Positions 10,148 to 19,056 of a DNA stretch of 64,000 bases are shown here, one piece after another (position 1 is the first letter of the stretch; each line of letters begins with the position of its first letter). Under the pieces are notes generated by a model. The model saw only the letters and a program-made list of their open reading frames with translations, was not told the origin of the DNA and did not search any database. Source of the stretch: Terrabacter sp040702505 (GTDB lineage: Bacteria; Actinomycetota; Actinomycetes; Actinomycetales; Dermatophilaceae); assembly GCF_040702505.1 (NCBI RefSeq), contig NZ_JBFBLC010000002.1, positions 1 through 64,000 of the forward strand, given 5' to 3'. Both the position numbers and the translations under genes were made by a program.

Positions 10148-10630
10148 TCAAAGGGGGTCGAGAACCTCGAGGTCGTGCACGTCGACCGGCCGTAGCTGAT
10201 AGCCAGTCCGCAGCTCCCGCAGCCGTGCCGCGCACGCGACGATGACATCTCGGCCGCCGATCACACCTACCGTCCGATCTTGGACCGCGTGGACGAAGAC
10301 CTCTTCACCGAGGCCGCGCTGAATCCCGTCACCGTTGGCGTGGATCTCCATGGGATGCACGTCGATGCGTCCACGCTCGGCGGCCAGTTCCACAGGCACG
10401 GGTTGCCGGTCTTCTGCGATGTGGTACCCGCGGTCCTGGAGCCACTCCAAGAGAGGCGGCACGGTGGTCGAGTCGACGAAGACGTCCAGGTCGTGGTGCT
10501 GTCGTGTCTCCCGAGCGGCCAACGCGTCCACCGCCCACCCTCCGTTGACCTGGTAGGTGGCACCCGCGGCGACCAACCAGTCGAGCGTTGGGTCACAGCG
10601 CAGAGCGGATACGGGTCCCGCCTGGCTCAA
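10148..10630 (-). CDS. Nucleotidyltransferase of the Lnu/ANT(2'') type
   Basis: A 160-residue nucleotidyltransferase-fold protein. NGGWAVDALAARETRQHHDL followed by DVFVD gives the G-G-W and D-x-D metal-binding features of the aminoglycoside-2''/lincosamide adenylyltransferase family. RIDVHPMEIH supplies a further Asp. It starts with TTG at 10630, and TTGA overlaps the stop of the ArsR gene by four bases, so the two are translationally coupled. Family members adenylylate drugs, but many chromosomal relatives have no known substrate. No resistance is claimed. Confidence 0.8.
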   Translation of the reverse strand: MSQAGPVSALRCDPTLDWLVAAGATYQVNGGWAVDALAARETRQHHDLDVFVDSTTVPPLLEWLQDRGYHIAEDRQPVPVELAAERGRIDVHPMEIHANGDGIQRGLGEEVFVHAVQDRTVGVIGGRDVIVACAARLRELRTGYQLRPVDVHDLEVLDPL

Positions 10631-11001
10631 GCGCGCTCAGCGGCTGGCATCGGGTGCTGGTGGTCGGTTTCGGCACCGAGGTCGCGGTCGGTGTGGTCGG
10701 CATGGAACAGCGCCTCGGCGAGCAACGCGTGCACGTGGGTGTCGGCCGCCGTGTAGTAGATGAACGTGCGCTCGCGGCGGCCACGAACCAGCCCGGCCAG
10801 CCGCAACTTCGCCAGGTGCTGGCTCACCGACGTCGGACTCACGCCCGCCAGCTCGGCCAAGCACGTCACCGAGGACTCGCCCTGCAGCAGGGCCCACAAC
10901 AGCTTGATCCGGGTGGGATCCGCCAGCATCCGGAAGGTCTCGGCGGCCAGGTGCGCCTGCTCGTCCTCAGGCATCGACAGGTTGGGGAGCGCCTCATGCA
11001 T
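10627..11001 (-). CDS. ArsR/SmtB-family metal-responsive repressor
   Basis: A 124-residue winged-helix repressor. LAAETFRMLADPTRIKLLWA, then the recognition helix VSPTSVSQHLAKLRLAGLVR and the beta wing RRERTFIYYTAADTHV. The C-terminal helix region HVHALLAEALFHADH ends with further histidines (ETDHQHP), suggesting a Zn/Cd-type sensor site in helix alpha-5; the alpha-3 ELAGVSP region lacks the CxC of ArsR. ATG 11001 is preferred. It is divergent from the CDF exporter with 56 bp between starts and coupled downstream to the nucleotidyltransferase. Repression of the exporter is inferred. Confidence 0.88.
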   Translation of the reverse strand: MHEALPNLSMPEDEQAHLAAETFRMLADPTRIKLLWALLQGESSVTCLAELAGVSPTSVSQHLAKLRLAGLVRGRRERTFIYYTAADTHVHALLAEALFHADHTDRDLGAETDHQHPMPAAERA

Positions 11002-11057
11002 GCACTGCAGCCTACGTGAGTTCGTACCTTCATAGGTGTGCAGATAGCATGGCGCGA
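11002..11057. promoter_or_regulatory. Divergent ArsR/CDF control region
   Basis: The 56 bp between the two starts hold TAGCAT at 11045-11050 as a -10 candidate for the exporter, with TTCGTA about 18 bp upstream. This would place transcription start at or near ATG 11058, implying a leaderless mRNA. CCTA and TAGG flank the centre as short inverted ends; no longer operator is clear. Confidence 0.35.
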
Positions 11058-12077
11058 ATGAGTTCGACCTCGAGCCCGATTCCGCTGCACGACCATGGTC
11101 ACGACCACGACCACGACCACGACCATGGATCGGGCTTGTGGGCACGGTTGCGGCACGCCGTCATGCCCCACTCGCACGACGTCGCAGATTCCCTCGATGA
11201 GGTGCTGGAGTCCAGTGCGCGCGGGATCCGAGCGGTGCGTCTGAGCCTCCTCGGGCTCGGCGCCACCGCAATCCTGCAGCTGGTCGTCGTCCTCGTCTCC
11301 GGGTCGGTGGCACTGCTGGCCGACACGATCCACAACTTCTCCGACGCCTTGACCGCCATCCCGCTGTGGATCGCCTTCGTTCTCGGCCGCCGCGCCGCGA
11401 CGCGCCGGTACACCCACGGCCTGGGTCGGGCCGAAGACCTTGCCGGCCTCTTCGTCGTGGCCATGATCGCCCTGTCCGCGGTGATCGCCGCCTGGCAGGC
11501 GATCGACCGACTCGTGAACCCGGCCCCGGTGCACAACCTCGGCTGGGTCGCCCTCGCGGGCTTCGTCGGCTTCCTGGGCAACGAAGCGGTCGCGGTCTTC
11601 CGGATCCGCGAGGGAAAGGCCATCGGATCGGCAGCCCTCGTCGCAGACGGTCACCATGCCCGCACCGACGGGCTCACCTCCCTCGCTGTCCTCATCGGCG
11701 CCGGCGGCGTCGCCCTCGGGTGGAGCTGGGCCGACCCGATGGTCGGCCTGCTGATCACCGTCGCCATCCTCCTCGTGCTGCGCACCGCCGTCAGAGACGT
11801 CTTCCGTCGGCTCCTGGACGGCGTGGAGCCCGAGCTCGTCGACTCCGCCGAGACCGTTGTCGCCGGCGTGCCAGGCGTCCTGGGGGTCGACGAAATTCGT
11901 ATGCGCTGGGTGGGCCACGAGGTGCACGCCGAGGCCGTGGTGCGCCTCGCCGACGATCTTTCGTTCGAGGCAGCCGACGGTGTTGCGCGCAATGCCGAGC
12001 ACCGCCTCCTCAATGGCATCCCTCGGCTGACCCGCGCAGTGGTCCGCGCGCGCCCCCGAGGCGCCATCACCGGCTGA
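11058..12077 (+). CDS. Cation diffusion facilitator family metal exporter
   Basis: A 339-residue CDF protein exporting Zn2+ or related divalent ions by proton antiport. A His/Asp-rich N-terminus (HDHGHDHDHDHDHG) and MPHSHD precede six membrane helices. The transport site is given by HNFSD in TM2 and DGHHARTD in TM5 (H-x3-D pairs). The cytoplasmic ferredoxin-like domain follows with MRWVGHEVHAEAVV. ATG 11058 is chosen on the -10 position, and ATG 11049 is equally open. The divergent ArsR gene makes metal-induced expression likely. Confidence 0.93.
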   Translation: MSSTSSPIPLHDHGHDHDHDHDHGSGLWARLRHAVMPHSHDVADSLDEVLESSARGIRAVRLSLLGLGATAILQLVVVLVSGSVALLADTIHNFSDALTAIPLWIAFVLGRRAATRRYTHGLGRAEDLAGLFVVAMIALSAVIAAWQAIDRLVNPAPVHNLGWVALAGFVGFLGNEAVAVFRIREGKAIGSAALVADGHHARTDGLTSLAVLIGAGGVALGWSWADPMVGLLITVAILLVLRTAVRDVFRRLLDGVEPELVDSAETVVAGVPGVLGVDEIRMRWVGHEVHAEAVVRLADDLSFEAADGVARNAEHRLLNGIPRLTRAVVRARPRGAITG

Positions 12078-12185
12078 GCGAGGCCCCCTCACAAGAGGGA
12101 TCGCGACGTCCGATCATCGGCACGGCGGTGTCAGAGCAGGTCCGAGTGTCCATCCAAATGCCGCTCAGCCGCCGATGCGCGGCCC

Positions 12186-13076
12186 TCAGTCGTCGAGCAG
12201 CTTGCGGCGCAGGCGGTCGGTGTCGCTGCGGGTCCAGCCCCGGGTCGCGAGCCAGCCCAGCGCTCCGCCGAAGCGCTCGTCGAGCGTGGCGAGGAGCAGG
12301 CGCATCGTGTCGGTCGTGGGCGACTGCTGGGCCACGGTCTTGTCACGGAGGTTGGCGGCATACGCGGGCTTGACCCGCAGGCGGTCCATGATGGCGCCGA
12401 CGCGCTCGGCGGACGCGGCGTAGTCGGCGATGACGAGCTCGTCGGGCACGCCGACGACCTTGAGTGCCAGTCCGACGACGGTGCCCGTGCGGTCCTTGCC
12501 GGCCGCGCAGTGCACGACCACGGCGCCGTCGCTCGCGGCGATGGCGTGCAGCGCGGCGACCACGGAGTCGGGTCGGCTCGCGAGGTAGCTGAGGTAGTGC
12601 TCCGACCAGAACTCGTCGTGGCTGGGGCGCCGCTCCGGCGCGTTCGCCGGCTCGGGGGAGCCGTTCGCAGGGTCGGGAGAGCCGGCCGTGGAGGTGTACC
12701 GGCGCTCGTCGCTCTCCCACGGCAGGGCCCGCTCGGCCGCCGGGATGCCCGACTCGAGGCTGTCCTCGCGGTAGAGCGTGTGGTGGTGGTGGCGTACGAC
12801 CGGGACGGCGCGCAGCGGTCCGTCGCCCTCCTTCGCAACCTCGACGTGGGTGCGCAGGTCCACGACGTCGCGCAGACCGACGCGCGAGACGAGCACCTCG
12901 ACGGCTTCGGGGGTGAGGTCCTGCAGGTTGTCGGAGCGCAGCAGCCGGTGCGGGCGCACGGTGTCGCCGCCGGCTGTCACCATCCCTCCGAGGTCGCGCA
13001 TGTTGACGACGCCGTCGAGCTCGATCCAGTTGGGGCGGTACACCCCTGCACCATATGCCGAAGGGCGAAAACCCAT
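12186..13076 (-). CDS. Tyrosine-protein phosphatase, IphP/PTP-like
   Basis: A 296-residue cysteine phosphatase. NMRDLGGMVTAGGDTVRPHR is the N-terminal signature of the Y_phosphatase3 family, SDNLQDLTPEAVEVL follows, and the P-loop VVHCAAGKDRTGTVVG gives the catalytic Cys and Arg (C-x5-R). An inserted acidic/proline-rich loop (around SPDPANGSPEPAN) separates the two halves. ATG 13076 is used; GTG 13043 (VYRPNWIELDG) also fits. Some relatives act on phosphotyrosine and phosphoinositides. It is divergent from an MFS gene across a 30-bp palindrome. Confidence 0.88.
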   Translation of the reverse strand: MGFRPSAYGAGVYRPNWIELDGVVNMRDLGGMVTAGGDTVRPHRLLRSDNLQDLTPEAVEVLVSRVGLRDVVDLRTHVEVAKEGDGPLRAVPVVRHHHHTLYREDSLESGIPAAERALPWESDERRYTSTAGSPDPANGSPEPANAPERRPSHDEFWSEHYLSYLASRPDSVVAALHAIAASDGAVVVHCAAGKDRTGTVVGLALKVVGVPDELVIADYAASAERVGAIMDRLRVKPAYAANLRDKTVAQQSPTTDTMRLLLATLDERFGGALGWLATRGWTRSDTDRLRRKLLDD

Positions 13077-13094
13077 TGCGCCGGACCGTCGACC

Positions 13095-13124
13095 CTCAGA
13101 TATCTTGACGTCAAGATATCTGAG
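13095..13124. promoter_or_regulatory. 30-bp perfect palindrome, probable repressor operator
   Basis: The centre is TATCTTGACGTCAAGATA, extended by CTCAGA/TCTGAG to a perfect 30-bp palindrome. It lies 18 bp before the MFS start and 18 bp before the phosphatase ATG. Symmetry and AT-rich half-sites resemble MarR-family operators; the regulator is not encoded next to it. Confidence 0.75.
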
Positions 13125-13141
13125 ACACCGAGGAGCCTGCC

Positions 13142-14392
13142 GTGACGGCCACGACGCACCCACCGTTGACCCACCGGGGCATCCCCGTCGACCGGGACCT
13201 GCGCATCCTCGCCCTCGGCTCCTTCGCCAACCGCTTCGGTGCCGGGGCGGTGCTCACCACGAGCGCCCTCTACTTCACCCGTCAGGTGGGCTTCAGCGCG
13301 ACCGAGGTGGCGCTGGCGATGTCCGTCTCGGCGATCGTCGGCATCGTCGTGCAGGTGCCCGCCGGCCACCTCGGGGACTCCAAAGGTCCCCGCAAGGTCC
13401 TGACCGCCTTCATGGCCGGGGCCGCGGTCTTCAGCGCCCCGCCGGTCCTCGCCACGACACCGTGGATGCTCGCGGTGCTGCTCGGTGTCCTCGCGTTCTT
13501 CGAGCGCGGCGCCGGGGCGGTCAACCAGGGCGTCATCGCGCAGCTGGCCACGGGCGGGCGAGGGGTGCTCTTCAAGGCGTACCTGCGTGCCGTCACCAAC
13601 ACCGCCCTAGGCCTCGGCTCGGTCTTCGGCGGCGCGGCCCTGGTGATCGACCAGCGCTGGGCCTACGTCGGGGTGTTCCTGCTCAACGCCGTGTTCACCG
13701 GATTCGCCGCCTGGAACACCACCCGGCTGCCGCATCTCGCCCCGCACACGCGCGCCGAGGGGGAGCCGCGCCTCGCCGTGATCCGCGACTGGCCCTACGT
13801 CGTCATCACCGTCATCACCGGGCTCTTCTCGCTGCACTTCTTCGTCATGGAGCTCGGCCTCGCGCTGTTCGTCTCGGCCCGCACGGCCGCCCCGCCGGTG
13901 ATGGTGGCGATCCTGCTCATCCTCAACACCGCCGCGGTGGCCCTCTTCCAGGTGCGCCTCTCGCGCCGGGCCGACTCGGTCGAGGCGGGCGCCCGCGCCC
14001 TCGTGCGGGGTGCCTGGTGGATCGCCGGGGGCTTCGCCGTCGTGGGGCTCGCCGAGCGCGGCAACGAGTGGGTGGCCATCGCCGCCCTCGTGGCCGGCTC
14101 GCTCGTGCACGTCGTCGGCGAGATGATCGGCTCGGGCGGCCAGTGGGGCCTGCAGATGGGGCTCGCGCCGCACGAGCGGCAGGGGCAGTACCAGGGCTTC
14201 GCCGGCCTCGGTTTCAGTGTGCTCGCGGTCGTCGCCCCACCGGTGGTGACCTGGTTCTGCGTCGACCGGGGCGAGGCCGGCTGGCTCATGCTCGCCGCGT
14301 TCATGGTCGTCATCGCGCTCGTCTCCGTCCCGGCCGCCCGCTGGGCGCTGCGCTCGCGGGCTCGCTACGGGGTCACGACCCACTCCGGCTGA
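13142..14392 (+). CDS. MFS transporter
   Basis: A 416-residue protein with about 12 membrane helices starting at GTG 13142 (VTATTHPPL). The TM2-TM3 loop GHLGDSKGPRKVLTA is a variant of the MFS motif A. Helices include AVLLGVLAFFERGAGAVNQG and VVITVITGLFSLHFFVMELG. The class resembles actinobacterial MFS proteins of unknown substrate, often drug efflux. Its start codon lies directly downstream of the 30-bp palindrome, so expression is probably repressed by a protein binding there. Confidence 0.87.
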   Translation: MTATTHPPLTHRGIPVDRDLRILALGSFANRFGAGAVLTTSALYFTRQVGFSATEVALAMSVSAIVGIVVQVPAGHLGDSKGPRKVLTAFMAGAAVFSAPPVLATTPWMLAVLLGVLAFFERGAGAVNQGVIAQLATGGRGVLFKAYLRAVTNTALGLGSVFGGAALVIDQRWAYVGVFLLNAVFTGFAAWNTTRLPHLAPHTRAEGEPRLAVIRDWPYVVITVITGLFSLHFFVMELGLALFVSARTAAPPVMVAILLILNTAAVALFQVRLSRRADSVEAGARALVRGAWWIAGGFAVVGLAERGNEWVAIAALVAGSLVHVVGEMIGSGGQWGLQMGLAPHERQGQYQGFAGLGFSVLAVVAPPVVTWFCVDRGEAGWLMLAAFMVVIALVSVPAARWALRSRARYGVTTHSG

Positions 14393-14442
14393 GCGACGGG
14401 CCGCCGGCCGGCGCACCCCGTCACGGCTGGGACAATGGAGGT

Positions 14443-15678
14443 ATGCCGCCCTCCGCCCTTCCCGACGGCGACCCCGCGCCCGCCACGGGTGAGCTGCCTG
14501 CCGCAGCGCTCGAGCACCTCGCGCAGACCGACCTCGGGATCTACGTCCACGTCCCGTTCTGCACGGTGCGCTGCGGCTACTGCGACTTCAACACCTACAC
14601 GCTGACCGAGCTGGGCGGCCCGGGCGCGCGCATCGGCGTCGACAGCTACGCCGACGCCGCGCTGCGCGAGCTGGAGCTCGCCGGCGACGTCCTGGGTGCG
14701 GCAGCGCCCCACGTCTCGACGGTCTTCGTCGGGGGTGGGACGCCGACGATGCTGAGGTCGGCCGACCTCGTGAAGGTGCTGGACGGCATACGTGATCGGT
14801 TCGGGCTCGCCCCCGACGCAGAGGTCACGACCGAGGCCAACCCCGACTCGGTGTCGCGCGAGTCGCTGCGCGAGCTCGCCGAGGGGGGCTTCACGCGCGT
14901 TTCGGTGGGGATGCAGTCGGCCGTGCCGCACGTGCTGCGCACCCTCGAACGCACCCACGACCCCGACAACGTCGCGCGGGCCGTCTCGGCGGCGAAGGCC
15001 GAGGGCCTCCAGGTCAGCGTCGACCTGATCTACGGCACGCCGGGGGAGTCGCTCGACGACTGGCGGCGCAGCCTCGAGACAGCGATCGCCCTGGAGCCGG
15101 ACCACGTCTCGGCCTACGCCCTCGTGGTCGAGGAGGGGACGAAGCTCGCCGCGCAGGTGCGCCGCGGGCTCGTCGCCGCACCCGAGGACGACGACGAGGC
15201 GGACAAGTACGAGCTCGCCGACGAGCTGCTCACCGCGGCCGGCTTCGGGTGGTACGAGGTGAGCAACTGGGCGCGCTCCGAGCAGACCCGGTGCCGGCAC
15301 AACGTCGCCTACTGGTCGGGCACGAACTGGTGGGGCGTCGGGCCGGGGGCGCACAGCCACGTGGGCGGCGTGCGCTGGTGGAACGTCAAGCACCCGAGTG
15401 CGTATGCCGCCCGGCTGGCCTCCGGGACCTCGCCCGCGCAGGCGCGTGAGTCGCTCACCGACGAGCAGCGCTACGACGAGCGTGTGCTCCTCGGCACACG
15501 CCTGGTCGGGGGACTGCCCGTCTCGGACCTGCGAGGATCGGGACGCGGCGCGGTGGCCGGGCTCATCGCCGACGGGCTCGTTGACGGGACCGCGGTGCTG
15601 GGCTCCCGGAGGCTGGTGCTGACCCGGCGCGGGCGGCTGCTCGCCGACACGGTGGTGCACCGGCTCCTCGCCGACTGA
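14443..15678 (+). CDS. hemW: Radical SAM heme chaperone HemW
   Basis: A 411-residue radical SAM protein that binds heme and is thought to insert it into target proteins. CTVRCGYC gives the 4Fe-4S cysteines C40, C44 and C47, followed by DFNTYT. VFVGGGTPTML and EANPDSV are SAM-binding strands, then QSAVPHVLRTLERTHD and a HemW C-terminal domain (NVAYWSGTNWWGVGPGAHSH). Length is normal. ATG 14443 is a strong match to family N-termini, although GGAGG lies too close to act as a normal Shine-Dalgarno. A rare ATA isoleucine codon occurs where the gene overlaps a GTATGCCG-type 8-mer near 14784. Confidence 0.93.
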   Translation: MPPSALPDGDPAPATGELPAAALEHLAQTDLGIYVHVPFCTVRCGYCDFNTYTLTELGGPGARIGVDSYADAALRELELAGDVLGAAAPHVSTVFVGGGTPTMLRSADLVKVLDGIRDRFGLAPDAEVTTEANPDSVSRESLRELAEGGFTRVSVGMQSAVPHVLRTLERTHDPDNVARAVSAAKAEGLQVSVDLIYGTPGESLDDWRRSLETAIALEPDHVSAYALVVEEGTKLAAQVRRGLVAAPEDDDEADKYELADELLTAAGFGWYEVSNWARSEQTRCRHNVAYWSGTNWWGVGPGAHSHVGGVRWWNVKHPSAYAARLASGTSPAQARESLTDEQRYDERVLLGTRLVGGLPVSDLRGSGRGAVAGLIADGLVDGTAVLGSRRLVLTRRGRLLADTVVHRLLAD

Positions 15679-15702
15679 GGGACCGACGACGAAGGAGGCC
15701 GC

Positions 15703-17154
15703 ATGACGGAGACGCTGCTCGAGACGACGGCAGCTCGGACCCCGGCAGAGGTGGTGGCGAGCGCCCGAGCCGCCTTCGACAGCGGGCTCACCAAGCCTCG
15801 GTCGTGGCGCGAGGCGCAGCTGCGTGCCCTGCGGACGCTGCTCGTCGACCACGAGCAGGAGATCGCGGAGGCGCTGCACGCCGACCTCGGCAAGAGCGCC
15901 ACCGAGGCGTGGGTCACCGAGACCGGCTTCCTCGTCCGGGAGATCGACCACACACTGCGTCACCTGCGCGCCTGGACGGCACCGAGGCGCGTGCCCGTGC
16001 CCGTGTCCCTCGCGCTCGGCCGCGCCAAGGTCGTGCGCGAGCCACTCGGCGTCGTTCTCGTCATCGCGCCGTGGAACTACCCGGTGCAGCTGTGCCTGGC
16101 GCCGCTGCTCGGGGCGCTCGCTGCCGGTAATGCTGTCGTCGTCAAGCCGAGCGAGGTGGCACCGGCGACCTCACGGGTGCTGGCGCGGCTGGTGCCCCGC
16201 TACCTCGACACGTCGGCAGTCCATGTGGTCGAGGGCGGCGTGCCGGAGACCACCGCCCTGCTCGCCGAGCGCTTCGACCACATCTTCTACACCGGCAACG
16301 GCACTGTCGGCCGCATCGTCCTCGAGGCCGCAGCGCGCCACCTGACGCCCGTCACGCTCGAGCTCGGTGGCAAGTCGCCGGCCTACGTCTCGGACGACGC
16401 CGACCTCAGGGTCACGGCGCAGCGGCTGGTGTGGGGCAAGTTCACCAACGCGGGACAGACCTGCGTGGCGCCGGACTACGTGCTCGCCTCACGAGCGACC
16501 ATCGAGGCGCTCAAGCCGCTCCTGGTCGAGGGGATCCGAGCCGCGTTCGGCGAGGACCCGTCGCGGTCGCCCGAGTACGGCCGGATCGTCAGCGCTCGGC
16601 ACTTCGAGCGGCTCACCTCGATGGTCGACCACGACCGCCTCGTGACCGGGGGCCGCTCCGACGCTTCGACGCGCTACCTCGAGCCGACGGTCGTGGAGGT
16701 CGAGGACGCCGACGACCCCGAGCAGCTGGTGATGCGCGAGGAGATCTTCGGGCCGGTCCTGCCCCTGGTCGAGATCGAGGGACTCGACGCCGCCGTCGAC
16801 TTCGTCAACCGGAGGGAGAAGCCGCTGGCGCTCTACGTCTTCACCTCCTCCAACCGCGTACGCCGGCGCTTCGTGCGCGACACCTCCTCGGGGGCGCTCG
16901 CGTTCAACGTGCCGCTGGCGCACCTCGCGGTGCCGGGACTGCCGTTCGGCGGGGTGGGAGCGAGCGGGACCGGCGCCTACCACGGGGAGCACTCGCTGGA
17001 GCTGTTCTCCCACTCCAAGCCGGTGCTCACCCTGCCGACTCGTCCCGACGCCACGGTCTTCGTGCGGCCGCCGTTCACGGCGCTCAAGGAGCAGGTCGTG
17101 AGTCGGGTGGCGTTCCCCGGGCGGCGCCGCCGTCCTCGTCGGAAGGTCGAATGA
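15703..17154 (+). CDS. Aldehyde dehydrogenase (class 3-like)
   Basis: A 483-residue NAD(P)-dependent aldehyde dehydrogenase. The cofactor site shows VIAPWNYPVQLCLAPLLGAL and VVKPSE. The catalytic pair is E220 (LELGGKSP) and C254 (NAGQTCVAPDY). The conserved EEIFGPVLPLVE and LPFGGVGASGTGAYHG motifs are present. A C-terminal hydrophobic/basic extension (FPGRRRRPRRKVE) resembles class 3 fatty-aldehyde enzymes. AAGGAGG lies 6 bases before ATG 15703. It follows hemW by 24 bp; a shared transcript is possible but without an evident functional tie. Confidence 0.92.
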   Translation: MTETLLETTAARTPAEVVASARAAFDSGLTKPRSWREAQLRALRTLLVDHEQEIAEALHADLGKSATEAWVTETGFLVREIDHTLRHLRAWTAPRRVPVPVSLALGRAKVVREPLGVVLVIAPWNYPVQLCLAPLLGALAAGNAVVVKPSEVAPATSRVLARLVPRYLDTSAVHVVEGGVPETTALLAERFDHIFYTGNGTVGRIVLEAAARHLTPVTLELGGKSPAYVSDDADLRVTAQRLVWGKFTNAGQTCVAPDYVLASRATIEALKPLLVEGIRAAFGEDPSRSPEYGRIVSARHFERLTSMVDHDRLVTGGRSDASTRYLEPTVVEVEDADDPEQLVMREEIFGPVLPLVEIEGLDAAVDFVNRREKPLALYVFTSSNRVRRRFVRDTSSGALAFNVPLAHLAVPGLPFGGVGASGTGAYHGEHSLELFSHSKPVLTLPTRPDATVFVRPPFTALKEQVVSRVAFPGRRRRPRRKVE

Positions 17155-17297
17155 CAGCGGTGTAACTAGCACACGACGTGGCCGAAGCGGTGGAAGTCGT
17201 CTGGCGTGTCGCGTGTGATTTTTGGGAAAGCAGGGACGCCTTGGCCTGTATGTCCTAGATTGCGGGTGCACCCCACACGCAACTTCTGGAGACCGAC

Positions 17298-18998
17298 ATG
17301 CCTTTGGCCACCTTCCCCCGGGTCGGCAGCGCGCTGGCCGCGCGCTCAACGCGCGTCCGCCGACGCCTCGCCCTGCTGGTCACGGCCCTGGCCGTCCTGG
17401 TCTCGACGGTCGGTCTCGCCGGCCCGGCGCGCTCCTACGAGTGGACGGTGCTGTGCCACGGCACGAGCTACACCGCCTGCACGAACGCCGGCTACACCGA
17501 CGGCGGCTACGCCGCGAAGGCGAGCAGCTCGTGGTGGAGCCAGTCGACGGGCCACAACTGCACCAACTACGTCGCCTACCGCCTCGTTCAGAACGGCATG
17601 CCGAACGTGCGGCCGGCCGGGCTCTCGGGCAACGCCTACAACTGGGGACTGGCCTTCGCGAACAAGATGGACGACGCCCCGGCCGTCGGCTCGGTCGCAT
17701 GGTTCGGCCAGTCCTTCTCGAGCACCGGCCACGTCGCGTACGTCGAGAAGGTCATCTCGCCCGACCAGATCCAGATCTCCGAGGACAACTGGGGCGGCGA
17801 GTTCCGGTGGCGCACGGTGAGCCGCTCCGGCGGCTACTGGCCGGCCGGCTTCATCCACTTCAAGGACGTCGGCCCCAAGGTGGCCCAGCCGGCCGACTAC
17901 CCCACCTACAAGCCGGTAGCGCCGACGCGCATCGTCGACACCCGCTCCGGCCTCGGCGCAAGCGGACCGCTGGCGGCAGGGAGCGACACGAGCATCCTCG
18001 TGACCGGGAAGGCCGGCCTGCCCAAGACCGCCCTGGGCGCCGTGGTCGTCAACGTCACCGCCGTCAACGCGAGCAAGGCCGGCTGGCTGCTGGCCTACCC
18101 GTCGGGCACCTCGCCGGCGGCGTCGTCGACCGTCAACTTCGGTCGGGGAGACACCCTGGCCAACCAGGCCGTCGTCGGCGTCGGCCAGGACGGGCGCATC
18201 CGCGTCAGGGTGAGCCAGGCGACCCACGTGCTCGTCGACGTCGTCGGCTGGTACCCCTCGTTCGGCAACCTCAGGACCACGACGCCGACGCGCCTGCTCG
18301 ACACCCGCTCGGGGCTCGGCACGACCGGCGGGCGACTGCCCTCCGGCGGCCGCGTCGACCTGCAGGTGACCGGGACCTCTGTCGTGCCGTCCTCCGGGGT
18401 CGACTCGGTCCTGATCAACCTCACCGCCGCGTCCCCGTCGGGGCCAGGGTGGCTCGCCGCCTGGCCGGCCGGTGCCAGCCGGCCGAACTCGTCCTCGCTC
18501 AACTACGACGCCGGCACCGCGCTGTCCGGGCTCGTGGTGGCCAAGGTCGGAGCGGGCGGCAAGGTCAGCATCATGGCCTCCTCGAGCACCGACGTCGTCG
18601 CGGACGTCGTGGGCTGGTACCCCTCGCCCGCCGACTACCTCGGCCTCACGCCGTCGCGCCTGCTCGACACCCGTGACGGCACGGGCGTCGGCTCGCGCGG
18701 CGCGGTCGACCCGAGCAGCGTGATCCGCCTCAAGGTCACCGGCCGCGGCGGCGTGCCGGCCACCGGCGTCAAGGCGGTGGTCCTCACCCTGACGGTGACC
18801 GCGCCGGAGAGCAACGGGTTCCTCACGGCATACCCCTCGTACACCGCGCGGCCCACGACGTCGAACCTCAACTACCTCGCCGGCCAGACGATCGCCAACA
18901 CGGCGTTCGTGCGGCCGAGCAGCGACGGCTACGTCGACATCTACGCCCAGCAGGGCACGCAGGTGGTCGCCGACGTGCAGGGCTACCTGGCGCAGTAG
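17298..18998 (+). CDS. Secreted CHAP-domain peptidoglycan hydrolase with three C-terminal repeats
   Basis: A 566-residue exported protein. A signal peptide spans about 1-46 (RRRLALLVTALAVLVSTVGL, cut near ARS). The CHAP amidase/endopeptidase domain follows, with C88 in GHNCTNYVAYR and H145 in STGHVAYVE as catalytic pair and SEDNWGG as third element. From about residue 208 three ~120-residue repeats begin PTRIVDTRSGLG, PTRLLDTRSGLG and PSRLLDTRDGTG; the first two end in VDVVGWYPS-like strands and the last in VVADVQGYLAQ. Such repeats occur in actinobacterial surface proteins, probably for wall or glycan binding. GGAG lies 6 bases before ATG 17298. The 143 bp upstream hold a possible TAGATT -10 (17256-17261). 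Confidence 0.87.
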   Translation: MPLATFPRVGSALAARSTRVRRRLALLVTALAVLVSTVGLAGPARSYEWTVLCHGTSYTACTNAGYTDGGYAAKASSSWWSQSTGHNCTNYVAYRLVQNGMPNVRPAGLSGNAYNWGLAFANKMDDAPAVGSVAWFGQSFSSTGHVAYVEKVISPDQIQISEDNWGGEFRWRTVSRSGGYWPAGFIHFKDVGPKVAQPADYPTYKPVAPTRIVDTRSGLGASGPLAAGSDTSILVTGKAGLPKTALGAVVVNVTAVNASKAGWLLAYPSGTSPAASSTVNFGRGDTLANQAVVGVGQDGRIRVRVSQATHVLVDVVGWYPSFGNLRTTTPTRLLDTRSGLGTTGGRLPSGGRVDLQVTGTSVVPSSGVDSVLINLTAASPSGPGWLAAWPAGASRPNSSSLNYDAGTALSGLVVAKVGAGGKVSIMASSSTDVVADVVGWYPSPADYLGLTPSRLLDTRDGTGVGSRGAVDPSSVIRLKVTGRGGVPATGVKAVVLTLTVTAPESNGFLTAYPSYTARPTTSNLNYLAGQTIANTAFVRPSSDGYVDIYAQQGTQVVADVQGYLAQ

Positions 18999-19056
18999 TG
19001 GCGGCCGCCGGTCCGTGAAGGCACGGGCGCGGCGGTGCGTGGGGGTGCAGGAGGGT

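Noticed and set aside
11101..11140. Tandem GACCAC/CACGAC repeats as a DNA microsatellite
   Set aside because: They encode the His/Asp-rich metal-binding N-terminus of the CDF exporter, which explains them.
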